Shown: positions 11,535-22,388, counted from the stretch's first letter. The stretch is DNA of 64,000 nt from Heligmosomoides polygyrus polygyrus (GCA_947396885.1 OX377205.1:54048676-54112675); one strand, 5' to 3'. Notes: generated by a model from the letters alone, not told the origin. A program made the numbers and translations.

Positions 11535-11571
11535 ATGGGCGTGGACATCGAAACTATCAAACCAGGAGATG
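11535..11571 (+). CDS. fkb-2: fkb-2 exon 1
   Basis: Codes for [12 protein letters not shown] plus one base of the next glycine codon. It ends at GATG before a GTGCGC donor, which is weak. The start ATG is supported by alignment of MGV with the FKBP12 N-terminus and by the splice acceptor 17 bases upstream. Confidence 0.9.
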
Positions 11572-14500
11572 GTGCGCTTTTCAATTGCTCTACTTTCCTT
11601 GTCAGATCATTTTCGGTTTTCTAGTGCTCACAAAAAGAAACAATGGTGTGGCCAGGACGTAACCTTGGAATAGCGGTAGTAAGTAGTAGTTGAAAGTCCT
11701 GCGAAAGCACATGGGGTTACACGGCAGCCACGTTAATGTGGAAATCAAATGTGCTCAAACACGAGTATCATAGAATGTCGTGAATGTCCGAGAGAACACC
11801 AGAAGTGTGACGATTATTCGCTATGAATAACGAGACCGCCGCAACCGTGCCCCAATTAGACACTGGTCTGGGCCACCGTGGCATCAAATTCTGGCTGATT
11901 TTTATAATTCAAAGGGTGGCGCAGTAACGCGGGCAAGGATATGACTGGGTTGCTTGCTCTGAACACGTCATGATAATGAGCTCCGAGATAGTGTCCAGAC
12001 AATATCGGTCATACTCCGAACATTCTTTCCCCTTCCTTTGGTGACAGAATGGGAGTAGTTGGATGAGACTTCACTAACAAAATCAAATTAAGTGACACAG
12101 AAAACATGAGAATATATAATATTTATGAGCTAGGTTGGCACGTTTGCAAATGATTAGGAGGTGAAGTAATTATCCTAACTCTGTCCAAAACATTAATTGA
12201 CTTATTCTGTCTTTTGCTAGTTTTCTTATCTTGCTAATATTATCTCTTTTATCTAGGAGATAATCAGTTCTAGGTGCAAATCTAGCAAGGGGTCCTCCCT
12301 TACAGAGAAGGTCCTTTTTAAATTTCCCTCTCCAGCATAGGAATTTGAAAACTGAGTCTGTCTGCGCAATCGGGCTGGTATAGTTTACTTATTTCTATAT
12401 GTTGTTGCCTATTTATTGTGTTTCGTTATGGCGAGAAATCGTTTAAGAGCGGCCACCACCAACTATGACTGCACCCTGCTTCGTTCTTTTTCTCCTACGA
12501 ACTCTGTGGATGCTTTGGATGAAGAGAACGGACCCCACCGCCGCTCTAGATTTGCACCAAAGTGGTTGCCATTCATCTATCCAAAGTAGCAGCTAATATA
12601 ACCAGCTGCTATCTGAGCAGCGTTCAGATCAGGAGTATCAGTCATCTCGTAAATCGTCAGCGAACCTTTTTGCTGTTAGCACCAAGCCAGATGCAAGAAT
12701 GAGGCAAGCTCTCCATAAGTATACAGCGAAAGTAACAATGAACACAGCACAATTTGGAAGCATCTTTGGGCGGTAAAACCGTAGAGCACTAATCCGTAGG
12801 CTGGATTTAGGATGATACTGGTATGTAAACTGTACCTTGAAGCGCCTTTCATTCAAATTCTCTACTTTTTACTACTTTATTGGGCATTAGTGTACTTAGT
12901 GTACCGCACTAAATCTTGTTCAGAATAAGTCTACTAGGGGTAATCTACCATGAGAAGAACGAATGTCGTAGTGGTTTTTTTTTTGCGGAAATGCCGTATA
13001 AGCCCGCTACATTAAGGCCTATGTCATACCATCGCTCACCCCGAGCGAAGCCTAGTGATAGGCTCCCATATCGACTCATCGCTTCGCGCGATCAACATGG
13101 GAGCTTATCATTAGGCTTCGCTCGGGATGAGCGGTGGTATGACATACGCCTAAGCTGGAATCGCCCAAGGCCTTGCGAAATAGCGCGCGCTGGTAAAAGA
13201 CGCCCCTACCAGCAAGCATTCGCGGCCGTCTCCTTGGTGGGGGGGGGGGTACCAAAGCATGCCGTGGCGTACGGTCTCCGGGCATCTCGCCCCCCGCGAC
13301 CGCAGTCTCGGCGCACGAGCCCTGTTTTGTTTCTCGTCTGGTGACTCGCCAAAACCCGGAGTCCCTTCCCTATCCCAATCTGTGCTCTCCGCGACAGCGG
13401 AAGAGGCCGAACTTTCCCATCTGGAGTCTAACCTACCGCGTTCGGAACCGGAGGGGGGGGGGGGCGAGTGGCCCCGCAACCGTGGCGTACAGGCATGGCG
13501 ACTAGATACACACAGCGAATGTAAATGCAGCCTTATCTCCTCTTTCGGTTACAGATTCAGGTCTTATTTTCTTCCGAATTGGGCAAGGGAGGGAACTCTA
13601 GGATGAAGACAATTTTAACACAGGTGTGCTAGTGGGCCCACACCCCGGGGTCTCTTCCCCTGCCCGATTCTGTGCTCTCCTCGTCAGCGGAGGAGATCAC
13701 AGAACAGCTTTCAAGGCTTTTCGAGGTTTCAAGATTTCTGCCCTGGCTAACCTCTGCCGCAGGCTAGAGACGACGAAATAGTGCGCACCGGTAGTGGGCG
13801 GAGTCTCTTCGTCTCTTACCAGCGCGCGCTATTTCGCAAGGGCTTGGGCGATTCGGGCTTAATATAGCAGGCTTATAAGGTATTTTCGCAAAAAAAAACG
13901 ACTATGATATTCGTTCTTCCCATGGCAGACTACCCCTATTAGACCTATTTTGAACAAGATTTAGTGCGGTACACTAAGTACACTAGTGCCATCATTTGTT
14001 GTTTGGCATCTACTCTCTTACTAGGAAAGGTTCACAACTCATGGTGAGCTTTTGCAGTGCTATTTTAGCAGGAAGTAGGGGACGGTGAGTGGAGTATAGA
14101 TCCACAGTTAGTTTTTGCTGAACGCTTCTTTAAAGACCTAAAAAGGAGGCCTGAAACCGTGCGCACAACTATTGTCAACCTCTACGACACCCAACGAGAT
14201 GTGCCTGGGTGGCGTAGCCGGTAACACTCATAGGAGCACACTGGCGGGCTTTTCAGTTCAAGTCCGAGTGCTGCCATTACTTTTGCAGGTATTAGTTTGT
14301 TCTTATTACACTTTCTTATGATCACGAGAGTCAATTTTAGACCACCAGTGCTTACAACAAACCGTCGCCGGAGAACTGGTCCATGGGCAAGGTGCCAACG
14401 CGGCGCGCGGGTTTTCTGCAGCCATGTCTCGCATCCTCTCGCGCCTCACATGCATCCCGCTCGTGTCTTTAGCGTCTGCCGCTTCTCACAGCCCACGTGT

Positions 14501-17500
14501 ATCTCGACTTCTGGCTAACCGACAGGCCTCTCACTCATGAGCGCACTCTCTACAACTCTCCCTTTGAGGCCACATGCGTGCAAGTTGGGTGCGAGAATAC
14601 CAGTAGTAGAAATGATTCGAAGACGGAATCAGCATGGTCAAATAGTGACAACAGCTGAGAGACCAGGGCGACCAATAATAGATCTTACAAGTAGTGGACC
14701 GATTGGTCAAATCAGCATAAACACCTGCAACAAACATTGAGGACATCTAATGTAGCTGCAGATCTTCAGAGCCCCATTACACTTCTGTTGAGGCTACAGT
14801 GAGATTAATTGAATGGGAAACTAGTGCGTAGCTTTAATACAGTGTCACTGCGCTCGCAAGGGAAGTATGACAGGCACTGCAGACCTTGCAGTTACATGCC
14901 ACAAAACGGCCAAGCAGGTTGAAATTGCTAATCCAAGCAGCGCTTTGGAATCAACCCTGCTATCTCACCATATCCCTACGAGACGGGTGTGAGGTTAGTC
15001 AAGTCCAGCTGATTGCTAAATCATAGCGCACACCATTTTATAGTACTAGGATTAGGCATAAAACTTCGTCAAGGTGAAGTTGCACCACACCACATAAGGA
15101 CTAATGAGCAACAACGACAAGTGGAAGTGCTCACCGAGCTCTGGAGGTTCCACCAATTTCTGAGAACCGTAGGGCGCCCGCCTACTACAAGAGGATGCAA
15201 GGACTACCTCAATGTACTTGCCGCTAGATTAGCACATTGGTAACAATTGTTTTGTTTTTATTTTTCTGCTCATGGTATTATTGGTATTACCAATGTGATG
15301 TTGAAGATAAACTTTACGTGATAAGTGGGTCACTGCATACATCAAATTAGGGAGAGCCAAGCGCATACCGCACGCAAACCTCGGGCTAAATCACTTCAGT
15401 TCCCCTTTCTCTTTTGCGTATCAATAAAACAGTTGTAACACAACCAATACTCGTTAAATTGTCGACTCGTTGCGACACCAACACCCCCTACGGTTCCGAC
15501 CGTCTTCACGTTCTATTCACGTGACTCTGCTGTTCGAGGAGACGGCGGATGACGGGGTCTCCGGGCTACTCGCCCCCGTGACGTCACAGTCGGCGCGCGA
15601 ACGGAGTTTCGCACGACGTCTGGCGTCTCTCGCTGCCAACCGAATCTCTCACTCGCAGCCGGAGCTTCCATCTCTCCGTGCACTTGCGCATTTTCTACAC
15701 CACGGAGCGGAATCCTCGTGCGTCCATGAGAATCCGTTTCACTTAGTGGCAGTAAGCCATCTCCGGAGTGAGTTAACTGGTGCCAGACGCGCCCAGGAAT
15801 GGTGAAACACTGACGCCTTTAATAGGGAAGGCCTGTACGTGATGGTAGCTTTTGTGTCAGACACCAGGCCCTTGTTTTCTGTGCTTAACGCCAGAAATTG
15901 AGTCCTGGGCGTTTTCAGATATCCAGCGGGTTCTTTCGAAGCGTTTATGGATATGCCTGGATCATGGGAAACATATGGCACATTGCTATAGATGCGAATT
16001 GACTAGAGGGGGGGGGGGGGTCAACATGTACTCAATGGCTATTCCGCCTTGCCCCAATCGTGCATAGTGCTGTCCTACAGGGTAAGCCTCACTCCTCCAT
16101 CATACGGAAGACCTTAGTGTTGGGGATGAGATGTTCATGAGCTCATTGAGAGGAAAGAGGCACATATGACCAATATTCTTCACTCCATTTAAGCTCTTTA
16201 GCTTTTCGGCCAGCTGTCCTAGATTACCTACACTGACTGTGTATGTGTCGACTCTTCGACTCTTGCCCCTCCACTGTCGTAAAGACGGTAGGAAAAATCC
16301 TAGGAGCGTTGGCAGACCTCTATTAAGAATATTATGAGGACATTCAGATGTCTGGTTAGACCTCGAAGTCCCAGAGAGGTGGAGAAAAAGCTTTCGTCCA
16401 TCCTTAGACAGCTTTGGATTGTAGTTCGAGAAGTTATCTGCTTGGAGCATTTGAGTCGTGCTCCTTCACTCCTCCTTAAAAATCTTCCCCTCCTATGGTT
16501 GCTCGCAAATATTTCAATGTGACCTCCTAAGCATGTCAATGGCCTTTGCGTGATGTGGTCGGTACCAGTCCCTGTAGATTTCGTAAGCCGTCATCGACTT
16601 GGAGACTCTCTCATCGCGGCCGTGAGCTCATGATTCACACGTGGACAAGTATGGAGACATTCGCGCCCGCGTGCACTCTTTCGTCTGAATCTCTCCTGCC
16701 GCGCTCGCAACCGCGGTCGCGGGGGCGAGTAGCCCCGCAACCGGATGACGGGGCGCTCGCAAGGAGACAAGACGCAGAGGCCCACTCTTCCTATCTGACT
16801 CACGCCGCACGCGCGTGGCGGAATGAGTCATGGACCAGTTCTCATGTAATCACAACAAACCAAGGCTCTCTATATGCGCCTTCATACACGCGCTTGTGTT
16901 TTACTTGTTTCATAGTTTTGCACCATAACTGTTGACTAAAAGGGACATAATAAATATAAGACTCTTAATTTAATAATATATAAAGTATAAAGGACGGCGT
17001 CACTCAATCCCTTCAGGGATGCGCCAGCGCATTCTACTTCTACGAGATGTAGTGGAGGCGACATGAATGCGTATTTGGCCATATAATAGGGACTTGCGGT
17101 GGCCAGCCGATGAAGAAGTCAGCGCTCTATCCTTCCCAGACAAGTCTGGTACCAATTCACCGACCCCGTAGGGATGGAAGGTTTGGTTGGCCTGGTGGGA
17201 AATCCGAACCAGGAACCTGGTATCGGGTGCACGCGACAGTCGCGCCTCCTCTGACTGCGCTACACGCGCCCTGTTAATAATAATTAATAATATATAAGAC
17301 TTTTTATTCCCAGAGAAATGTGGTGCAAATATAAATAGTTGAACAACTAGCACATGTAAAGGCGCAAATAGAGCCTTGGTTTGTTGTAAGCATTGATGGT
17401 CTAAAATTGCCAATTGTGATCATGAGAAAGCGTAATTTCAACAAACTAATACGTGCAAAAATATTGGCAGCACTCGGACTCGAACGGAAAAGCCCGCAGG

Positions 17501-17638
17501 TGCACTCCTACTAGGCGGTACTCCTACCAACTGCGCCACCGAGGTACATCCCGTACTGTCTCTGTTTTACTTGTTTCATAGCTTTGTACCATAGCTGTTC
17601 ACTGGAAGGGCAATATATATATATATATATATATATAT

Positions 17639-17669
<31 letters not shown>

Positions 17670-20232
17670 TCTATTTATTTATTTGTTTATAAGACTTTTA
17701 ATTTAATAATATAGAAGACTTTTTATTTGCAGAGAAGTGATATGGTACAGATATGCGTAGTTGAAAAACTAGCACATATGAAGGCGCATATAGAGAGACT
17801 TGGTTTGTTGTAAGCATTGGTGGTCTAAAATTGACCCCTGTGATCATAACGAAGTGTAATAACAACAAACTAATACGTGCAAAAATAGTGGCAACACTCG
17901 GATTTGAACTGAAAAGCTCCCTGGTGTGCCCCTGTGGGGCGGCAGTGTTACCGGCTACGCCACCGAGACACATCTCGTTGGATGCTGTAGGGATTGACAA
18001 TAGTTGCGCGCACGCTTTCAGGCCTCCTTTTCATGTCTTTAAAGAAGCGTTCAGCAAAAACTAACTATGGTCCTAGACTCCACTCACAGGCCCCTAAATC
18101 CTGGCAAAACACCATCGCAAAAGCTCACCATGAGTTGGGAACCTTTCCTTGTTAGTTAAGCATTTCGGATTTATCCTAGTCGGAGGGGTGCATCGCTAGA
18201 AAAGCGGAACAAATGTGAACTTTGTGGAGTCTTCTGGCTGCGAAACTTTAAGGAGCGGTTTTCTCGTAGTCCAGTTCTCGGTTTTGTCATTGTAAACTAG
18301 GCAACCTTCAGCTTCGCCGCTGTTGTCAGAATCAGAGGGGAATGCCCCCTCCTTTAGGACAGATCCAGCATTTTTTCATCGAAATTAGTGCTACGTTCTT
18401 GAATGCTCTAAACCTTCTCTGACCACTGGATGCATTTAACTAGTCTTAACTGTAGAAAGATCTTGCTGGCGCTGTTACAAGGACCAATACACTTGATAAC
18501 GTGGTTATTACTGGGCTTGCAATCTGGGCGACCAATCATGCAACGGCCAGGAAGCTATAACCCCAATTAGGGTGCACATTCTGCCGCAATGACAACTCGA
18601 CAGCAACATAGATTTGGTCCGGTTGTGGTACGATCTACACTGTGAGTTACAATCTAGTCACAAACTACCGCGGCTATTACGAACGCAATTTGGTGGGCAT
18701 TCATCGTATACATAGGATTGATATGGTCAGCCGACTGAAGGGTCAGTGATTTCATGCCTTCATAGAAGTCTGGTACGAGTGCACCGCCCCCAGAGCGGTG
18801 GGGGACTAGGTTTGCCTGGGTAGGACCAAGTTTTGAATCAAACAGGGATGCATGCTATAATAGCCAGTCTTCTTTCTACTTTGCTGCACGTATACCTTAT
18901 TCTAGGGATATTTGTTAAGTGGTCGCCCACGCCCGTGTAAATTCAAACTGCCCTCAAATCTCGCTGCGATCTCATCTATCCTTCCCTCGCTAGTACAAAT
19001 GTACATAGATGTTCGAGTGGGAGCTGTAGGTAACCCGAGTAAGAGGAAATTTGGTTGCATGTTTAAAGTGTTGGAAAGTGAGCAGCATGTGAGCTTCCTA
19101 TTCTTGCTCCAGTGTTACCGGCGGCGTCACATTGCATGTTGAACACGAGTTTTGCAGAAGTGCAAAACAGGTGTTCTACCCAGGAATCAAACCTTTCATC
19201 CACCGCCTATGATGCGTCTACGCTATCCACTTGGCCGACAGGCTAACGCAGTGACGCGAATAAGGAGCGAACTTAGGGAAGGTAGCATGTCGACAGCCTC
19301 CTACTGGCACTGCACTGCTCTATCGCGCAGCTATTACTCTGCTCTGTGTTGTACCCCTGCCGAGATACGTTTGACAGGGAGGTAATTCCGCCCTTTGGTT
19401 CCGAACTGCACTTGGTACTTTCCTAGTCAGATAAGACGGAACGAAGAGATTTTATTCCTGTACACCGAAGCGTACACATTTTAAGACACAATTTATAAGA
19501 CACATTAAATATAAATTTGCAGTACATCAGCCGATATTCTGTGGAGTCACAAAGGGTTTACTTCCGGCGTAAATATTCGTTTTTTGCCTCCTCTCAAGTT
19601 TTCCATTTATCTGAGAGCAATATTGTTTTATTCTGTGTACGTTATACGTTTTTCTCTATGAACGTAGGAAAGCCAGCCACCTTCAAACAAACAGACTAAC
19701 TGTTGTGAATTTGTTATAGTCTGCATGAACACCAACTCATTAGCGAAAAGGTTTCAGGTTCTACGTTCCCTAAAACTGGGCAAACTGTCATGTGCCACTA
19801 TGTCCTTACTCTTCAGAATGGAAAGAAGGCAAGTCATTGACAGATTTGCCATTTTTGTCGTTCCGTTAAACTTCAAGTTGCAGGTAGATAGTTCTCGTGA
19901 TCGCGGATCTCCGTTCAAGTTCAAGATAGGAAAGGGGGAGGTTATCAAGGGATGGGATCAGGGCGTAGCGCAGGTAACACTCAACTTTATGAAATTGTTG
20001 AAGTTGTCGAGATACTTTATTGGATGGTGGGAAGTATATGGCACCCTCCTCGAGTGGTAGCAATCGATGTGCTGTAACTTTGGACAGCCTTACTTGCTTT
20101 CAGATGTCTGTTGGACAGCGGGCAAAGCTGACAATTTCGCCGGACCTCGGTTATGGCTCTGGTGGAGTCCCCGGAGCTATCCCTCCAAACTCGACTCTCA
20201 TCTTTGACGTTGAGCTGCTCAGCGCCAACTAA
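11535..20232 (+). CDS. fkb-2: fkb-2: FKBP12-type peptidyl-prolyl cis-trans isomerase (gene span, 4 exons)
   Basis: The four exons (11535-11571, 19758-19828, 19884-19973, 20104-20232) join in frame to 108 residues, the normal length of FKBP12. FKBP12 isomerises X-Pro bonds in the cytosol, binds FK506 and rapamycin, and in animals associates with ryanodine and TGF-beta receptors. The sequence starts [20 protein letters not shown] and contains [52 protein letters not shown] and a C-terminal [11 protein letters not shown]. The VLTL-NGKK-DSSRDRG pattern is what I recall of Caenorhabditis FKB-2 rather than vertebrate FKBP12. Intron 1 is 8186 bases and full of transposons, intron 2 is 55 bases with a GC donor, and intron 3 is 130 bases. 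The weakest point is the intron 1 donor (GTGCGC). Confidence 0.93.
13014..13153. mobile_element. Nested palindromic MITE
   Basis: AGGCCTATGTCATACCATCG and the complementary CGGTGGTATGACATACGCCT (about 13132-13151) are the ends of a hairpin of about 140 bases. The pairing runs on through CCGAGCGAAGCCTA and GGCTCCCAT. It lies inside the family T element and interrupts its left repeat, so it inserted later. The flanking bases are TA-like. Confidence 0.75.
13273..13481. mobile_element. Short TIR element with 9-bp target duplication (Mutator-like)
   Basis: The direct repeat GTGGCGTAC lies at 13264-13272 and 13482-13490 (11 bases match if CC is counted). The ends are GGTCTCCGGGCATCTCGCCC and, read from the other side, GGTTGCGGGGCCACTCGCCC. 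A 9-bp duplication is the usual footprint of Mutator-like elements. The same terminal sequence bounds the larger element at 15556-16742. Its interior (CACAGATTGGGATAGGGAAG when complemented) recurs at 27305-27345 and in diverged form near 58080, so the family is common. Confidence 0.75.
14205..14375 (+). mobile_element. tRNA-derived SINE family B
   Basis: An A-box-like GGGTGGCGTAGCCGGTAAC is followed by a B-box-like CAGTTCAAGTCCGAGTGCTG, then a body with TAGTTTGTTCTTATTACACT and GTCAATTTTAGACCACCAGTG and ending near ACAACAAAC. Other copies: 17284-17560 (minus), 17695-17985 (minus), 50255-50430 (plus), and 51170-51349 with 52518-52600 (minus, split by another element). No functional tRNA structure remains. 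Confidence 0.7.
15556..16742. mobile_element. 1.19 kb TIR element with perfect 9-bp target duplication (Mutator-like)
   Basis: GGATGACGG occurs at 15547-15555 and 16743-16751, directly outside the ends GGTCTCCGGGCTACTCGCCC and, complemented, GGTTGCGGGGCTACTCGCCC. Only about 27 terminal bases are inverted. The 9-bp duplication and G/C-rich ends suggest a Mutator-like element, but no transposase motif is recognised. The best open frame inside is on the minus strand at 16100-16450. The element lies in fkb-2 intron 1. Confidence 0.78.
16100..16450 (-). pseudogene. Unidentified open segment inside the 15.6-16.7 kb element
   Basis: About 115 residues are open, including [14 protein letters not shown] and [20 protein letters not shown] second frame just upstream (16300-16539) overlaps it. 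I do not recognise a domain. By position it could be a decayed piece of the element's transposase, but that is a guess. Confidence 0.25.
16835..16969 (+). repeat. SINE family B 3' part, split by a family A SINE
   Basis: The segment has AACAAACCAAGGCTCTCTATATGCGC and then the ATAATAAATATAAGACTCTT tail, both seen in the other family B copies. A family A SINE (16984-17283) is inserted in the AT-rich region that follows, and related tail sequence resumes at 17284 in opposite orientation. Confidence 0.55.
16984..17283 (-). mobile_element. tRNA-derived SINE family A with 14-bp target duplication
   Basis: This is the reverse complement of the SINE at 2169-2465, with the tRNA-like head at the right (complement of CGCCTCCTCTGACTGCGCTA) and the GTATAAAGGACGGCG tail at the left. 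TTAATAATATATAA flanks it at 16970-16983 and 17284-17297. Preference for an AT-rich site in an older SINE fits LINE-type priming. Confidence 0.85.
17284..17560 (-). mobile_element. tRNA-derived SINE family B
   Basis: On the minus strand the head reads GGTGGCGCAGTTGGTAGGAG and the B box is TTCGAGTCCGAGTGCTGCC. The body with TCATGATCACAATTGGCAAT-like sequence and the AAAAAGTCTTATATATTATT tail continue towards 17284. The order and orientation are the same as in the copy at 17695-17985. Confidence 0.65.
17611..17692. repeat. Microsatellite: (AT)n followed by (TTTA)n
   Basis: About 13 AT units are followed by about 12 TTTA units, with a few substitutions. It lies between two family B SINE copies and probably grew from an AT-rich SINE tail. 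Confidence 0.9.
17695..17985 (-). mobile_element. tRNA-derived SINE family B
   Basis: On the minus strand, a GTGGCGTAGCCGGTAACACT head is followed by TTCAAATCCGAGTGTTGCCA, TAGTTTGTTGTTATTACACT and an AAAAAGTCTTCTATATTATT tail. This is the most complete family B copy here and can serve as the reference for the others. Confidence 0.7.
18167..18215. repeat. End related to the TIR element that hosts the PAT-like retrotransposon
   Basis: GGATTTATCCTAGTCGGAGG followed by GGTGCATCGCTAGAAAAG closely resembles the termini at 34513 and 39587 (GGATCTATCCTAGTCCG, a G run, GCACA, ACTAAAAAG). I found no matching opposite end in the following 2 kb, so it is a truncated copy or a solo end. Confidence 0.5.
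18740..18860. repeat. Degraded SINE family A fragment
   Basis: Segments such as CATAGAAGTCTGGTACGAGT and GGGACTAGGTTTGCCTGGGT are diverged forms of the family A body (AGACAAGTCTGGTACCAATT; AAGGTTTGGTTGGCCTGGTG) in the minus orientation. The ends are not recognisable. Confidence 0.45.
19165..19245 (-). repeat. tRNA-like pol III repeat
   Basis: Complemented, the stretch reads TCGGCCAAGTGGATAGCGTA (A box) and, 35 bases on, AGGTTTGATTCCTGGGTAG (B box), with a CAGGTG end. The acceptor arms do not pair, so this is a tRNA-derived repeat head or a tRNA pseudogene. Confidence 0.45.
19758..19828 (+). CDS. fkb-2: fkb-2 exon 2
   Basis: It follows the acceptor GGTTTCAG and completes the glycine codon left open by exon 1, giving [20 protein letters not shown] then NGKK. 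The 24 codons fit the FKBP12 family without a gap. The downstream intron begins GCAAGT rather than GT. Confidence 0.92.
19829..19883 (+). other. Predicted 55-base GC-AG intron of fkb-2
   Basis: The intron starts AAG|GCAAGT and ends TTGCAG. A GC donor with an otherwise perfect consensus is the usual form of GC-AG introns. No GT within the nearby bases keeps both the NGKK and DSSRDRG residues that the family needs. Confidence 0.8.
19884..19973 (+). CDS. fkb-2: fkb-2 exon 3
   Basis: Thirty codons from VDSSRDRG to GWDQGVAQ contain the central strand and helix of the FKBP fold, including the Asp (of DSSRDR) and the Trp of GWDQG that line the drug-binding pocket. The donor is GTAACA. Confidence 0.93.
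20104..20232 (+). CDS. fkb-2: fkb-2 exon 4 and stop
   Basis: Begins [12 protein letters not shown] after a GCTTTCAG acceptor and ends VELLSAN and TAA. It includes the tyrosine of DLGYGSGG and the FDVELL strand. The 42 codons match the family length. No canonical AATAAA was found just downstream; AATGAA at about 20730 is a possible weak signal. Confidence 0.94.
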   Translation: MSVGQRAKLTISPDLGYGSGGVPGAIPPNSTLIFDVELLSAN

Positions 20233-20888
20233 CTATGTAGCACGGCAGCCTATGTTTTCCTCAATGATCTTCTGTTGCATATGCGATGCTTTCCTTACCA
20301 CTGTTCGAGGAATATGCGTAAATCACTTCTGCTGTACACATTTTCGTAAATGTTTTGTTCTGCCCGTGTCACGTCGCACCGACACAGCATCCAGAAGCTT
20401 TAACTGCATTGATTGCGGTTGCACGTATTAGTGCTTGATGTGCATGAGGGGCGACGTATCACCCCACACATTGAGCCTTTCATGCCCGGAAGGCTGAGTG
20501 AACTCGGACTGTGCAGTCCATTCCTAAACTACTACTCATTTTTTTCCCCTGAAAGACTGGCGCTCGTATACAGTATCTGGTGAGTCTGATCGTGAGTGCT
20601 CAGACGATGCATTAAGGCACTGTGTTGTAAGAGTCGAATGGCGTTTCAGTTTCAGACGAATCGATATGATTGAGTTCCACAGTCATTTCGCGGTGAAACA
20701 ATACGTTACAATACTCTATTTTACACAGTAAATGAAGACATGTCACCAAGCAAAAAGTGGCCGCCACAAAATTGCCACAGGGGATCACACCGCCAGTACT
20801 ACGATCCCGCCGTATATGAAGGATGAACGCATGAGTCGGGCTGTAGGAGACTTTCCTGTTCGTCTGGGGGGGGGGGGGGGGGGGTGTT
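20233..20888. other. fkb-2 3' region, no other gene seen
   Basis: This probably contains the 3' UTR. The sequence ends in a run of 19 G (20866-20884), the longest in the window, next to the TIR element that starts at 20889. Confidence 0.45.
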
Positions 20889-21783
20889 GATGGGCACTAT
20901 ATAGTGATACCGAATATTCGGTATCACCGGCTGCCGCGTTGCGACGTGCGTACTGTCGCGCGCGGCGTCGCAGCGCCCCTTCGCGATTTAGCCCACTGCT
21001 TTGGAGACGCAATTCTTACGGGAACGGATTTCGTTTTCAGCAGGTATCTGTAGAAATTGCACTGAGAAAGGGGACGAGCGCCACGAAAGGAATCATTCAG
21101 GAATTGGCGGGAACCACAACACCAGCATGGAGGTGGAAATAAAAGAAAACCGCCATTTTCTTAGAACCACTATCAAGATGGCCGCAAGTTTGGTTCTTTA
21201 AACACCGCTGGGATGGGCGATGGCTTCTCTTCATCTTCCCTCATTGCTTCATTAATGGTGAAAATCCATTACAAGTGGAGTTCTGCGGTACATAGTTGAA
21301 AGATTTTCTTGATCTGCTTTAACCAGCCATTACACGAAGACAGCCCTTTCCGTTCCCTCCTTCAATTCCAAGAAATCGAAGTGTTGCCTTGCTTTGTATC
21401 CCCTTTTGATAAGCTCCTATCTATCCCTTGATAGAGGGGACGAGGGGTAGAACGCTCGTCCACCATATTTACGTCCACTAACCACTTTACCATCAGTCCC
21501 GACGGATGTTTATATATAGCTACAATACTCGCGGAAAGCAAGCACACAGGAAGTCAAAGGTGGGAATATACACATTCCCGATTTTTACCCTCAGCAACCA
21601 CTCCATAGTACTCTCTGTGGTCATTTCTACTAACAACCTTACCTATCAGGTTCATATTCTGCCTCTACTACCTGAAAAGGAACCTGCATGTCTATCCTTG
21701 GGCAAGTCACGGAACAGATTAGATCGGCGAAGCTCTGCAGCGGCGCGACCACTCGCAGCCGGTGATACCGAATAGTGCCCATC
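20889..21783. mobile_element. Non-autonomous TIR element, about 0.9 kb
   Basis: The ends share GATGGGCACTAT and TCGGTATCACCGGCTGC in inverted orientation (20889-20937 and 21750-21783). The left end carries an extra 15-base palindromic duplication, ATAGTGATACCGAAT, between the two blocks. No transposase is present; the interior holds short open frames only. The target duplication is not evident. Confidence 0.65.
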
Positions 21784-22388
21784 CAACCATTGGTGTGCGT
21801 AATTACGATTCACGACTTACGGCTATTTTTGTTAAATTTTTTACGAGTAACGATTTACGACATTTTGGGCCGTAAGTCGTAGATTTTAGAAAATGTTATC
21901 TTTGATCAACAACCGAGTGGCGAGCAAATTTGTGTGAACTGAGTTAAAAAGGTGTGCCACTCTAACGGTCCCTCTTATAGCTCATCCCCACTCCCCTTTA
22001 GAGTTGATTCTTGATGATCTGATATGCTACTGTTTTGTACACTGCGTCCTGTTCACAGGTTTCTCGAGTCCGACTTTTCTCTTCGCTTAACTTTTCCACT
22101 TCTCTAACACTGTGAGGGCTACCGTTGAGAACCGGACAGGTTCATATGGAGAAACAAGTGCAATACAATATTAAAAATAAGCTCCTGTCTGGGAGGCTGG
22201 AGAGGCTGGGCTCCTCCGTTTTCGGTCCAGAGCTAGCAAGGCACATCGCACTCCTACTGCCGAAGGTTGTTCCATTCCAGCCCTTAAGAGGACACTGGAA
22301 ACAGTTTCTTGGCGAGTATTCTAGCTCCACGACCTGAAACGTGACAAATTTTTTCACTTCTCGAGCTTTTCCACCTTGCCAAGGCGTT
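21784..22388. other. No gene seen
   Basis: A short AT-rich inverted motif lies at 21800-21900 (TTACGACTTACGGC against GGGCCGTAAGTCGTA). Nothing else was recognised. Confidence 0.4.

Larger units (their letters stand above)
12883..13990. mobile_element. TIR element (family T), unoccupied by Penelope, with two nested insertions
   Basis: The termini GGCATTAGTGTACTTAGTG and the complement of 13990 (GGCACTAGTGTACTTAGTG) begin inverted repeats of more than 120 bases that run through GTACCGCACTAAATCTTG and a poly-T/GCG block. There is no transposase frame. The right 450 bases are the reverse complement of 57746-58228, so this is a relative of the element at 57746-60888. The empty Penelope target lies at 13520-13530 (TGTAAATGCAG), present once. 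A palindromic MITE (13014-13153) and a 9-bp-duplication element (13273-13481) have landed inside it. It sits in fkb-2 intron 1. Confidence 0.8.
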
